A stretch of 64,000 nt of DNA from Natrononativus amylolyticus. Lineage in GTDB: Archaea; Halobacteriota; Halobacteria; Halobacteriales; Natrialbaceae. The stretch spans positions 2,666,001 through 2,730,000 of the forward strand of contig NZ_CP101458.1 of the NCBI RefSeq assembly GCF_024362525.1. The letters run 5' to 3'. The translations under genes and the position numbers were made by a program. Of this stretch, positions 33,870 to 41,917 are shown piece by piece; positions within the stretch are counted from its first letter, which is position 1, and each line of letters opens with the position of its first letter. Below the pieces are notes generated by a model. That model saw nothing but the letters and a program-made list of their open reading frames with translations. It made no database searches and was not told the DNA's origin.

Positions 33870-34223
33870 ATGGCAGGGGTCGGCGAGCCGACCGACGGAG
33901 CGGGAACCGAAGCGGTGGTGCGGGCGTACTACGCCGCGCTCGACGGACACGCCTACGAGAACCTCGAGTCGCTGCTCGCATCCGACTTTCGCCAGCGCCG
34001 CCCCGACCGGACCCTCGAGGGGCGCGAGGCGTTCGTCCGGTTCATGCGCGAGGAGCGGCCCAACAGAGAAACGACCCACGAACTGGAGAGCGTGGTCGTC
34101 GACGGCGACCGCGCCGTCGTCCGGGGTCGGCTGCTCGACGGCGGCGAGGAACTGCTCGCGTTCTCCGATCACTTCGCGCTCGAGGACGGCCGGATCAACC
34201 GCCTCGAGACCGACACTCGTTGA
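33870..34223 (+). CDS. NTF2-like (SnoaL-type) protein
   Basis: A 117-residue cone-shaped fold of the NTF2/SnoaL group: helix 'EAVVRAYYAALDGHAYENLESLLASDF', the strand pair and 'EGREAFVRFMREE', then 'ESVVVDGDRAVVRGRLLDGGEELLAFSDHFALEDGRINRLE'(seen in parts). Such proteins bind small hydrophobic ligands or act as isomerases or cyclases. Divergent from the Rieske fusion gene with a 119-base gap holding a TATA-like ATATATTTTG (33819-33828). Confidence 0.75.
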   Translation: MAGVGEPTDGAGTEAVVRAYYAALDGHAYENLESLLASDFRQRRPDRTLEGREAFVRFMREERPNRETTHELESVVVDGDRAVVRGRLLDGGEELLAFSDHFALEDGRINRLETDTR

Positions 34224-34248
34224 ATCGCAGAGCGTCTGCCGGCCGAAC

Positions 34249-35394
34249 CTACGCCGAACAGTTGTTCGGCCCCAGCTCGAGTTCGACCCGGTCCTCCGGC
34301 GGCTCCTCGCGTGCGCCCCGGTTGAGCTCGATAATCTCCTCGAAGTTGGCCGGCTCCTCGCCCGCGTCGGCCATCCGCTCGACGAACGCGTCTTCCTCGA
34401 GGGCGAGCAGGTCGATTCCCGTGCGCGCGTCGCGAACCGTCGTCGCGATCGGTTCGCCCGGCGAGCCGTGGCCGAACTCGCCCTCGCTCGTGACCTCGAC
34501 GTGGCCCGGCAGGACGACGAGCCCCTCCGGCTCCGCGAGGATCGTTCGGTGGAGCGACTCGTAGAGCATTCTGGCACCCTCCTCGCCCTCGTCCTCGCTG
34601 AACTCGAGTTCCGTGCGCCCCGTCGAGTCGACGTGCAGCGTATCGGCGGTGAGCAGCGCCCGGTCGTCGACCAGCGGCGTGATCATCTCGCTCGTGTGTC
34701 CCGGCGTGTACAGCGCCTTCACCTCGAGGTCGCCCACCTCGAGCACCTCGTTGCGCGCGAGCGGCGTGTACTCGAACTCGACGTCGCGCTCCGTGGCCCA
34801 CTCGCCCAGGTAGTAGGGCACGTCGAGCTCGTCGGCGAGCTGTCGGCTACCCGAGAGATGGTCCGCGTGAACGTGCGTGTCGATCACCCCCTGGATCGTC
34901 AGGTCGTGTTCGGTGGCGGCGGTCTCGAACTCCTCGAGATCCTCCGTGGGATCGACGACGACCGCCTCGCCGGTCTCTCCGCCGACGACGTAGCCCAGAC
35001 AGCCCTTCGCCCGGCGCTGGACCTGAACGGCCGTCACGCCCTCTCCGAGATCTATCTCGACGTGGGCGTAGACGCCGCTCCAGCCCTTCATGCCGCCCTC
35101 GACGGCCCGGACTTCGAACTCGTCGGTCGCGGACTCGAGCTGGGTCGCGAGGTTTCCCGACGAAAGCCCCTTCGCGCAGATGGTGACGATCCGCTCGGTA
35201 TCGCCGACGAGCTCCCGCAGCTCCTCGAGTTGGCCGTTTTCCTCGAACTCCTCCTCGGGACCGAACGGGAAGTTGCGCGCGCCCTGTACGTGCCACGCCT
35301 CGAAGCTCTCTTCCGGGCGGGTGTCGACCAGCGCGAACTCCGCGCCCTCGTCCTGCAGTTCGGCGAGCCGCTCGGCGGTGAGTGTAGTGACCAT
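34249..35394 (-). CDS. Rhodanese-metallo-beta-lactamase fusion (persulfide dioxygenase-like)
   Basis: A 381-residue cytoplasmic protein. Residues 1-110 are a rhodanese domain with active-site Cys73 (IVTICAKGLSSG). From about 120 comes a metallo-beta-lactamase domain: 'GCLGYVVGG', metal motif His174-x-His176-x-Asp178-His179 (DTHVHADHLSG), 'YTPGHTSEM', 'LLTADTLHVD' and 'LPGHVEV'. The MBL part resembles ETHE1-type persulfide dioxygenases, which oxidise persulfides to sulfite. In many fusions the rhodanese comes last; here it comes first. It probably handles sulfane sulfur. ATG 35394 starts the rhodanese. Confidence 0.82.
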   Translation of the reverse strand: MVTTLTAERLAELQDEGAEFALVDTRPEESFEAWHVQGARNFPFGPEEEFEENGQLEELRELVGDTERIVTICAKGLSSGNLATQLESATDEFEVRAVEGGMKGWSGVYAHVEIDLGEGVTAVQVQRRAKGCLGYVVGGETGEAVVVDPTEDLEEFETAATEHDLTIQGVIDTHVHADHLSGSRQLADELDVPYYLGEWATERDVEFEYTPLARNEVLEVGDLEVKALYTPGHTSEMITPLVDDRALLTADTLHVDSTGRTELEFSEDEGEEGARMLYESLHRTILAEPEGLVVLPGHVEVTSEGEFGHGSPGEPIATTVRDARTGIDLLALEEDAFVERMADAGEEPANFEEIIELNRGAREEPPEDRVELELGPNNCSA

Positions 35395-35559
35395 TGGCGG
35401 ACCTTCGGCTTCCGCGGTCAAAACGACGGCGCTGCAGTCGCAACCGCGCCCGTGAGAGCCGACGCCGCCGGTCGGCAGGGAGCGATCCACGTGTGGTTTG
35501 TGTTGCAAAGTAGGTTTGCATCGAAAAGTATTATGCGGTTCGAACCGAGAGGGGTAACG

Positions 35560-36411
35560 ATGGCGACGACACCGGAATCACACGATCACGCTTCCGCGGA
35601 GCGCCTCTCCTCGAGAGTCCACCTCCGACAGGCCGCGGCGTTTACCGAACGAAGCCTCCGAGAGGTGGGCAACAGCTGGACGATGCTCCTCACGATCGTC
35701 GCGCTCGCGCCCGGAATGCAGCTGCTGTACACCTCCCAGGGGGGCGGGATGTCCCCTGCCACGATCGCGAGCTGGGCGATCGGAACCGGCGTCTTCGGGG
35801 CGATCTACGTCTGCCTCTACGTCTTCGGCTACCAGCTCTCGAGCGACCTGGAGGACCGCCGCTACGCGGCATATCGGTCGATGCCAATATCGCCGGTCGC
35901 GGAGCTCTCCGGTCGAATGCTCGCCGGGCTGGCGCTGGCGGCGACGACGTTCGCGCTGACCCTCGGCGCGGGAGCCGCGACGGGCGGCTCGTTCGGCCTC
36001 CGCGGCCTCGAGTCGGTTCCGGTCGTCGTCCTGGCGTTCGCGCTCACGTGCGCCGTGTGGATGATCGTCGCCGTTCCGTTCGTCGTCTACGCGAAGAACG
36101 AGCGCGTCGCCGAGTACGCGGTGCCGCTGATAGCGATCGCCGGCTACATCCTGACCGGGTTCAACGGCGTCGTCGCGGAGATGTCGTTCGTCGACGGAGA
36201 CGCGCTGAACTACCTCCCGAACACCCTGCCGACCCGCGTGCTGGTGTACCACCTCGTGCCGGACGCGGACTGGACGGCGATCGGCGCCGCACCACCCGCG
36301 GCGCCGGCCGGCCCCGAGTACGTCGCACTCCTGGTGATTTACGCCGCGGTCGCTCTCGCCATCGGCGCGGTGCTGTTCAACAGAGTCCTGTACGAGCGGG
36401 GGTGGTGGTGA
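35560..36411 (+). CDS. ABC-2 type transporter permease
   Basis: A 283-residue membrane protein with six hydrophobic segments (about residues 40-280) and a short N-terminal cytoplasmic stretch, the layout of ABC-2 export permeases. It is the first of four tightly packed genes: its stop shares a base with the ATG of the ATPase (TGATG). ATG 35560 has a purine-rich sequence (GAGAGGGG) just upstream; an ATG at 35533 is an alternative. The substrate is unknown; such exporters often remove antibiotics or lipids. Confidence 0.8.
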   Translation: MATTPESHDHASAERLSSRVHLRQAAAFTERSLREVGNSWTMLLTIVALAPGMQLLYTSQGGGMSPATIASWAIGTGVFGAIYVCLYVFGYQLSSDLEDRRYAAYRSMPISPVAELSGRMLAGLALAATTFALTLGAGAATGGSFGLRGLESVPVVVLAFALTCAVWMIVAVPFVVYAKNERVAEYAVPLIAIAGYILTGFNGVVAEMSFVDGDALNYLPNTLPTRVLVYHLVPDADWTAIGAAPPAAPAGPEYVALLVIYAAVALAIGAVLFNRVLYERGWW

Positions 36412-37286
36412 TGAGCCAGCCCGCGATCGTCGCGTCGAACCTCGAGAAGTCCTTCGACGGGGAGGCCGTCCTTCGCGGCGCCTCGCTCACCGTCGAGCGG
36501 GGCGAACTGCTCGCCGTCCTCGGCCCCAACGGCGTCGGGAAATCGGTGCTCTTCTCGTGTCTGGCGGGAAGCGAACGCCCCTCGGCCGGCACGGTCGAGG
36601 TCCTCGGGACGGCGGCGACGGAGCGCTTCGACAGGACGAGCTTCCTTCTCCAGGACGCGCTGTGTCTCCCCCGGCTGACCGGCCGCGAGAACGTTCGCTT
36701 CTACAGCCGGCTCCACCCGTCGTTCGCCGACGAGTGGCGCGAGTACGCCGAGGTGCTCGGACTCACCGACGACCTCGAGAAATCCGTCGGGGACTACTCC
36801 GGCGGGATGAAGCGCAAGCTCGAACTGGTGATCGCGCTGAGCATCGACGTCCCGATCTACCTCCTCGACGAGCCGACGGCCGCCCTCGACCTCCCGACGA
36901 TCCAGGAGGTACACGCCCTGCTCCGCGAGAAGCAGGCGGCCGGGAAGACGATCGTGCTCTCGAGCCACCAGCCGATGGACGCCGACATCGCGGACCGGCT
37001 CGCGTTCGTCGCGGACGGACGGGTGGTCGCGACCGGCGTCGCCGACGAGCTGTTCGACGCCGTCCCGCCCGTCGTCGAGGCGACGCTGGGGGACGCCGGA
37101 ATCCTCTCCGAGTACGTGATCGGCGGGGCGGTGTTCCGCGGTGACGGGACCGTTCGCGGGTTCGCATCCCCGAACGGGACGGTGGACGGCCTCGAGGCGA
37201 TCGACGAACTCGCCGTGGTCTCGCCGACGTACACCGACCTGTTTAACTACTACACGAACCGAGTCGAAGACACGACCGACCGATGA
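36411..37286 (+). CDS. ABC-2 type transporter ATPase
   Basis: A 291-residue ATPase: Walker A GPNGVGKSV (the usual T/S at the end is V, with Ser before it), Q-loop LLQDALCLP, signature YSGGMKRKLELVIAL, Walker B IYLLDEPTAALD and switch His VLSSHQPMD. Ends with a stretch of about 70 residues typical of exporter ATPases. Overlaps the permease by 1 base and the next gene by 4 bases, so all are likely co-translated. Confidence 0.88.
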   Translation: MSQPAIVASNLEKSFDGEAVLRGASLTVERGELLAVLGPNGVGKSVLFSCLAGSERPSAGTVEVLGTAATERFDRTSFLLQDALCLPRLTGRENVRFYSRLHPSFADEWREYAEVLGLTDDLEKSVGDYSGGMKRKLELVIALSIDVPIYLLDEPTAALDLPTIQEVHALLREKQAAGKTIVLSSHQPMDADIADRLAFVADGRVVATGVADELFDAVPPVVEATLGDAGILSEYVIGGAVFRGDGTVRGFASPNGTVDGLEAIDELAVVSPTYTDLFNYYTNRVEDTTDR

Positions 37287-37906
37287 GCGAGACGGGCGAC
37301 GACGTCGACAAGGACGCCCTCCAGGAGGAACTCGGCCAGATCAAGCAGGCGATGGGACTCCGGGAGGCCCACCCCTACTGGTGGCGGTTCTGGATCGTCG
37401 AGGGCCTCGGCGTGGGGATCATCTTTCCGATCATGCAACTCGGGCTCCGCGACGGATTCAGTCCGTGGATCGTCGCCCTGCTCGTCGGCGTGTTCGTCGC
37501 CCATCAACTCGTGCTCTGGCGCGTCCTGTCGGCGTACGAGCGCCCGACGACCGGCGTGCCGAGCTGGCGGACGTGGCACTTCGTCCTGTTCGCGGGGTTC
37601 GGCGCGCTGCTCGTCGGGATCCGCCCGTTTTTCGACGCGATCGATCCGGCCCAGCGGCTGACGCTCTGGCTGGTCGTGGTCGCATCCGTTTTCGGGGTCG
37701 CCTACCTCTATCTCGGGCAGTTGCTCGCCGCGTACGACATCCGACGCGCTGACTGCTACGCGTTCTACCTCGGCGGTGCGTGGATCCTCGTCCTGGCGGC
37801 GGTGATCCCCTACCTCTCGGCCATCCGGGGGTGGGAGTTCGCCGTCTTCGGAATCGCCTACGCGCTCTACTGTATCGCCGCGTACGTCGTCCTCTCGAGG
37901 GTGTAA
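37283..37906 (+). CDS. Membrane protein of the ABC-2 operon
   Basis: A 207-residue protein with an acidic cytoplasmic N-terminus (about 45 residues) and about six hydrophobic segments. It overlaps the ATPase gene by 4 bases. I do not recognise a family. By context it is a second membrane part of the transporter or an accessory to it. Confidence 0.7.
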   Translation: MSETGDDVDKDALQEELGQIKQAMGLREAHPYWWRFWIVEGLGVGIIFPIMQLGLRDGFSPWIVALLVGVFVAHQLVLWRVLSAYERPTTGVPSWRTWHFVLFAGFGALLVGIRPFFDAIDPAQRLTLWLVVVASVFGVAYLYLGQLLAAYDIRRADCYAFYLGGAWILVLAAVIPYLSAIRGWEFAVFGIAYALYCIAAYVVLSRV

Positions 37907-37912
37907 GTGGCC

Positions 37913-38200
37913 ATGGAGTTCGACAAACTCGTCCACCAGCCGACGCGGCTACAGATATTCGCCTATCTCTACGCCCACGGCGAGGCGAGCTTCACCGAAC
38001 TCAAAGAGGAACTCGAGATCACCGAGGGGAACCTCGCGAGCCACATCGGCACGATGGAGGACGCGAACTGCGTCGCCGTCGAAAAGCGGTTCGTCGACCG
38101 CAAGCCGCAGACGACCTACCGGCTCACGGAGCGCGGCGAGTCGCTGTTCGAGGACCACGTCGAAACTCTGGAGCGGCTCATCGAGGGCCTCGACGAGTAA
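37913..38200 (+). CDS. Winged-helix transcription regulator of the ABC-2 operon
   Basis: A 95-residue winged helix protein, MEFDKLVHQPTRLQIFAYLY at the start, helix-turn-helix 'SFTELKEELEITEGNLASHI' and a wing with 'VEKRFVDRKPQTTYRLTERG'. It belongs to the small one-domain ArsR/MarR-type regulators (HTH_34-like). Six bases after the preceding stop, so it is in the same operon; an alternative GTG at 37907 directly follows that stop. It probably senses the substrate or controls the operon; the direction of control cannot be seen. Confidence 0.85.
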   Translation: MEFDKLVHQPTRLQIFAYLYAHGEASFTELKEELEITEGNLASHIGTMEDANCVAVEKRFVDRKPQTTYRLTERGESLFEDHVETLERLIEGLDE

Positions 38201-38350
38201 CCCGAGCGGGATATCACACGAACCGAGCGGAGAAGGCAACTGAACTCGCTCACACTGCGGCGAGGTCTGGCATCCGCGCACTCGAGGATCGCCGGCAGAA
38301 GAGCGTTTTCAGCGGGGTGAAACGGGGGTATAACTCGCGCCGGACGTCGG

Positions 38351-39730
38351 TCACTCCCGCTCGCCCGCTCCCAGCGCGCTCTCGCCGACCTTCTCGTGGC
38401 CCTCGATGACCTCCTGGCCGCCCATGTAGGGGCGCAGCGCCTCGGGAATCGTCACGGTTCCGTCCTCGTTCTGGTAGTACTCGAGGATCGCGACCATCAC
38501 CCGCGGCAGCGCCAGCCCGGAGGCGTTCAGCGTGTGGAGGTACTCGGCCGACTCGTGACGCTCGGGGCGGTAGCGCAGGCCGGCGCGTCGGGACTGGAAC
38601 GCCTCGAAGTTCGAGGCGCTCGAGACCTCGAGCCAGCGACCGCCCTCCTCGGGGCCGTCCTCCATGTCGTCGCCGGGCGCCCAGGCCTCGATGTCGTAGG
38701 TCTTCGCGCTGGCGAAGCCGAGGTCGCCGGTACACAGCTCGAGGATCCGGTACGGAAGCCCGAGCCGACGGAGGACCTCCTCGGCCTCGCCGACGAGGCT
38801 CTCGAGGCGCTCCCCGCTCTCCTCGGGGCGGACGAAGTTCACCAGTTCGACCTTGTTGAACTGGTGGACGCGAACGATCCCGCGGGTCTCGGTGCCGTGT
38901 TCGCCGGCCTCTCGCCGGAAGTTCGGGCTGTAGGCCTGGTGTTTCAACGGGAGGTCGTCGTCGAGCAGGATCTCGTCGACGTACATGTTGGTGACCGACA
39001 CCTCCGCGGTCGGACAGAGCCAGAGGTCCTCGTCGTCGTAGGCGTCCTCGTTGCTCCCGCCCAGCCGGTAGGCGTCGTCGACGAACTTGGGGAACTGGCC
39101 GGTCCCGCGCATCGCCGTACTCTTGACCGGCACCGGCGGCAGGACGTCGACGTACCCCTGCTCGCGGTGAACGTCGAGCATGAACTGGATCAGCGCGTGC
39201 TCTAAGCGAGCGCCGTCGCCCTTGAGGAAGTAGAAGCCGGCGCCGGTCGTCTTCGCGCCGCGGGCCTCGTCGATGACGTCCAGTTCCTCCCCGAGATCGT
39301 AGTGCGGGGTGATCTCGTCGGGCAACTCGCGGAGGTCGTCGAACCCCCAGCGGCGGCGCTCGACGTTGTCCGTTTCGTCCGCGCCGACCGGGACGCTCTC
39401 GTCGGGGAGCTGTGGGAACTCGAGCAAGGCCGCCTCGAGTTCGGCCTCGAGTGCGGCGGCTTCCTCCTCGACGTTCTCGATCTCGGCTTTCAGCGACTGG
39501 GACTCCTCGATGGCCTCCTGGGCGGCCTCCTCGTCGCCGGCCTGTTTCAGCTCGCCGATCCGCGAGCTGATCTCGTTTCGCTCGTGGCGCAGGCTATCGC
39601 CTCGCTTCTTGCGGTTTCGCCACTTCTCGTCGAGGGCGAGCACCGCCTCGAGGTCGACGTCGGCGCCCCGGTCGTCGAGGGCCGCGCCGACCGCCTCGGG
39701 GTTCTCGCGCAGGTAGGTCCGGTCGAGCAT
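38351..39730 (-). CDS. serS: Seryl-tRNA synthetase
   Basis: A 459-residue class II seryl-tRNA synthetase of the bacterial/common type. Residues about 35-110 form the long antiparallel coiled coil that reads the tRNA variable arm (KRGDSLRHERNEISSRI... LKAEIENVEEEAAALEAEL). Class II motifs follow: 'DVLPPVPVKSTAMRGTGQFPKF' (motif 1 area), motif 2 'SPNFRREAGEHGTETRGIVRVHQF' and motif 3 'NASGLALPRVMVAILEYYQ'. The ATG at 39730 begins with the standard MLDRTYLRENPE. Confidence 0.96.
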   Translation of the reverse strand: MLDRTYLRENPEAVGAALDDRGADVDLEAVLALDEKWRNRKKRGDSLRHERNEISSRIGELKQAGDEEAAQEAIEESQSLKAEIENVEEEAAALEAELEAALLEFPQLPDESVPVGADETDNVERRRWGFDDLRELPDEITPHYDLGEELDVIDEARGAKTTGAGFYFLKGDGARLEHALIQFMLDVHREQGYVDVLPPVPVKSTAMRGTGQFPKFVDDAYRLGGSNEDAYDDEDLWLCPTAEVSVTNMYVDEILLDDDLPLKHQAYSPNFRREAGEHGTETRGIVRVHQFNKVELVNFVRPEESGERLESLVGEAEEVLRRLGLPYRILELCTGDLGFASAKTYDIEAWAPGDDMEDGPEEGGRWLEVSSASNFEAFQSRRAGLRYRPERHESAEYLHTLNASGLALPRVMVAILEYYQNEDGTVTIPEALRPYMGGQEVIEGHEKVGESALGAGERE

Positions 39731-39800
39731 TGGCCGTCGATTCCCGCCGCCCGCCCAAAACCGTGTCGGAAGTCTGCAACCGGTGCACACGGCGACCCCG

Positions 39801-40805
39801 TCACTCCCCCTCTTCGAGCGGCGGCCAGTGGCGGGCGTCGGACTCGATCATCCCGAGGAGCTTTCGGCGTCGCTCGCCCAGCCCCTCGAGGTCGTCTTCG
39901 AACGCCGCCGCCGGAGCCGTTGGGATCCCCTCCTCGCGCAGGCGCTCGAGTTCCGGCGGCGGCGGAACGTCGTCGGCGGAGTCGATGAACGCGCCGTCGA
40001 GGGTGTCGAGGTAGCTGTCGACGCTCGAGCGGGCGGCCTCGACCAGCGGAGCCGGCGGCTGGTGTTCGTCGGGAACGCCGTGACGGTACAGCGTCAGCGC
40101 CTCGTCGAAGATCGGGACGGCCATCGCCGAGGCCTGTTCACCGTTCTCGCTGTGGTAGTAGTGCAGGATCGGGTAGGACTTGTGCTGTTCGGCGAGCAGA
40201 TCGAGCTGTGAGGCGAGACTCTCGAGGGGGAGATCGATCCCCTCGAAGTCCCCGCGCGACCAGCTGGCCCGGACGAACGCCTCGCCCCGGTCGCCGAGGC
40301 CGGTGACGCCGTTGGCGAACGCCCGCTTCTCCGAGACCGCGCCGAGCACCGAGAGCACGTAGGAGACGCCGAGGGTGACGAACAGCATCCCCGTCGCGGT
40401 GGTAAAGGAGCTGGCGAGCTCCCAGGTCGACCCGTTGGGCGTGTAGTCGCCGTTCCCGTTCGTGAACATCGTGTAGGCGACGTAGTAGAGCCGCCCCACC
40501 CACGAGGCCGGCTCGCCGGTCTGAGTGTCGAGTAAGGCGTTCTGGCCGCCGGCGAAGAGCAACGTCCAGCCGGTCCAGATGAGCCCGATCCACATCGCCA
40601 GCGTCGCCGTGAGGATGACCGGGCCGGCGAGACTGCGAATCCTGGGGCGGTGTCGACTCAGCCGTCGCAGACCGCTCCAGATCCTGGAGGCCAGCCGCGC
40701 CGAGAGCGGTCCCGAGCCGCCGTCGACCCAGAGGGTCGTCCAGAGGATGTCGACGATCGCCGCCAGCAGAACGATGGCTCCGAGGACCAGAAATACGCGA
40801 CTCAT
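39801..40805 (-). CDS. Two-helix potassium channel-like membrane protein
   Basis: A 334-residue protein with helices at about 4-24, 60-85 and 125-148. The pore segment between the last two reads YTMFTNGNGDYTP, with the selectivity filter at 115-120 as TNGNGD instead of the usual TVGYGD. The C-terminal 180 residues are cytoplasmic and helical with no recognised domain (no RCK/TrkA). It is probably a cation channel; whether it still selects potassium cannot be told. Confidence 0.75.
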   Translation of the reverse strand: MSRVFLVLGAIVLLAAIVDILWTTLWVDGGSGPLSARLASRIWSGLRRLSRHRPRIRSLAGPVILTATLAMWIGLIWTGWTLLFAGGQNALLDTQTGEPASWVGRLYYVAYTMFTNGNGDYTPNGSTWELASSFTTATGMLFVTLGVSYVLSVLGAVSEKRAFANGVTGLGDRGEAFVRASWSRGDFEGIDLPLESLASQLDLLAEQHKSYPILHYYHSENGEQASAMAVPIFDEALTLYRHGVPDEHQPPAPLVEAARSSVDSYLDTLDGAFIDSADDVPPPPELERLREEGIPTAPAAAFEDDLEGLGERRRKLLGMIESDARHWPPLEEGE

Positions 40806-41005
40806 CGCGTGCTCCGAGCCGGCGTCCAGCTCTCGAAGACGGTCGCGAACGCCGCGATGGTGGTTCGATACGGTCTGGACACGACAGGCGATCGATGAGA
40901 CATATGCCAGTCAAACCACACCGACGCACTTTGGCGTTTTGTACCCGGTACCCGCCGCTCGAGTCGGTCTCACAGGTCTCTTTGGCGCCTGTCGCCGGTT
41001 TGTCC

Positions 41006-41368
41006 CTACGCGAACCCCACGAGCAGCCAGGCGAAGCCGATCGCCGCGAGCGAGACGAGCAGGTTCGCGCCGGCGTTGATCGCGGCGAGTTTGCGGTCGC
41101 CGCGCTCCCATATCTGAACGGTTTCGACCGAAAACGACGAGAACGTCGTAAAGGAGCCGCAGATCCCGATTCCCAGAAACTGGATCGTCGACTCTCCAGC
41201 GCCAGCGAACACCGCCGCGCCGAAGAGGAAGCTCCCGATGACGTTGACCGCGAGCGTCGCCACCGGGACGTCCTCCCAGGTGACGTGGAGGTAGACCCAG
41301 TGGCGCAGCAGGGCGCCGATCGCGCCGCCGGTGCCGACGACGTGGGCGGGCTCGAGGTCCGGGATCAC
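41006..41368 (-). CDS. crcB: Fluoride channel FluC/CrcB, subunit 2
   Basis: A 120-residue four-helix protein of the FluC/CrcB family, which exports fluoride passively. Motifs: GGAIGALLRHWVY, NVIGSFLFGAA and the conserved 'CGSFTTFSSFSVET' (TTFS motif). It overlaps the first crcB by 4 bases. Since each FluC channel needs two copies in opposite orientation, paired genes usually make a heterodimer. Confidence 0.92.
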   Translation of the reverse strand: MIPDLEPAHVVGTGGAIGALLRHWVYLHVTWEDVPVATLAVNVIGSFLFGAAVFAGAGESTIQFLGIGICGSFTTFSSFSVETVQIWERGDRKLAAINAGANLLVSLAAIGFAWLLVGFA

Positions 41369-41754
41369 CGCCGATCACCCCGGAACCGCCGCGCGAGGCC
41401 GCGGCCGGCGAGCACGCCCGTAAAGCCGATCCCGTAGTTCGCGGCGACGATCCCAAGGGCGAGCAGCGGGCCGCCCGCGGTCGCCGTCTGCACCGCGAAC
41501 GTGCTGTAGGTCGTCAGCGAGGAGAGAAAACCGGTGGTGAAGACGAGCCGCGCCTTCCGGTCGACGATTCCGGAGTACTGGGCTTCGTACACCAGAAACC
41601 CGAGCGCGAGGCTCCCGAGGACGTTGACGAGCAACACCGCATAGACCTCCGGGAGCTGTCCCAACGCGAAAAACCGCAGGTTCGAGCCGGCGAAGCCGCC
41701 GATGCCGATGAGTGCGAGCGTCTCGAGTCGAACGAGGGGGTGGGCGTCTGCCAT
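41365..41754 (-). CDS. crcB: Fluoride channel FluC/CrcB, subunit 1
   Basis: A 129-residue FluC/CrcB homolog: GGFAGSNLRFF, NVLGSLALGFLVYEA and 'FLSSLTTYSTFAVQT' (TTYST in place of TTFST). It is the first of the pair and is preceded by a fluoride riboswitch whose 3' end lies 14 bases before this ATG. With the second gene it should form the channel that keeps cytoplasmic fluoride low. Confidence 0.92.
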   Translation of the reverse strand: MADAHPLVRLETLALIGIGGFAGSNLRFFALGQLPEVYAVLLVNVLGSLALGFLVYEAQYSGIVDRKARLVFTTGFLSSLTTYSTFAVQTATAGGPLLALGIVAANYGIGFTGVLAGRGLARRFRGDRR

Positions 41755-41762
41755 GGCTGGTC

Positions 41763-41818
41763 GGTGCAGGGACCGTCAGCCGAGTGCCGGCGGTTGGATC
41801 GGGCGGGCCCCATCGCCC
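41763..41818 (-). ncRNA. Fluoride riboswitch (crcB RNA motif)
   Basis: On the minus strand, just before crcB: stem 1 GGGC/GCCC (41815-41818 with 41801-41804) closing the loop GATGGGGCCC, stem 2 GCCG/CGGC (41788-41791 with 41779-41782) with a five-base loop, then TGACGG. Loop 1 GGGGCC (41806-41811) can pair with GGTCCC (41769-41774) as the pseudoknot. The first 18 bases differ from the Thermotoga petrophila fluoride riboswitch, as I recall it, at one base, and the paired partner base changes with it (A-U to G-C). One deviation is TGACGG instead of TGATGG. The pseudoknot ends 14 bases before the ATG, so control of translation is likely. Confidence 0.85.
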
Positions 41819-41893
41819 GGTTACGACGGGCTACTCGAGAGAGTCCCATCAGCATTGCGGAAGTCGCCGTGCTCTCCGAAGGAAAAGACACAA

Positions 41894-41912
41894 GTTTAGA
41901 CTCCATCTAAAC
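41894..41912 (+). promoter_or_regulatory. Inverted repeat at the start of the cation diffusion facilitator gene
   Basis: GTTTAGA-CTCCA-TCTAAAC: two perfect 7-base arms with a 5-base spacer, ending 5 bases before the ATG at 41918. It lies where transcription would start if the message is leaderless, so a bound repressor would block it. The size and symmetry suit a dimeric metal-dependent repressor such as a DtxR/MntR relative. Confidence 0.6.
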
Positions 41913-41917
41913 CAGCC

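Noticed and set aside
31951-36411. Very long plus-strand open frame (1486 codons)
   Set aside because: It is the reverse of the Rieske and rhodanese-hydrolase genes, which have clear motifs. Only its last part (from 35560) is a real gene. Long shadow frames are common in such GC-rich DNA.
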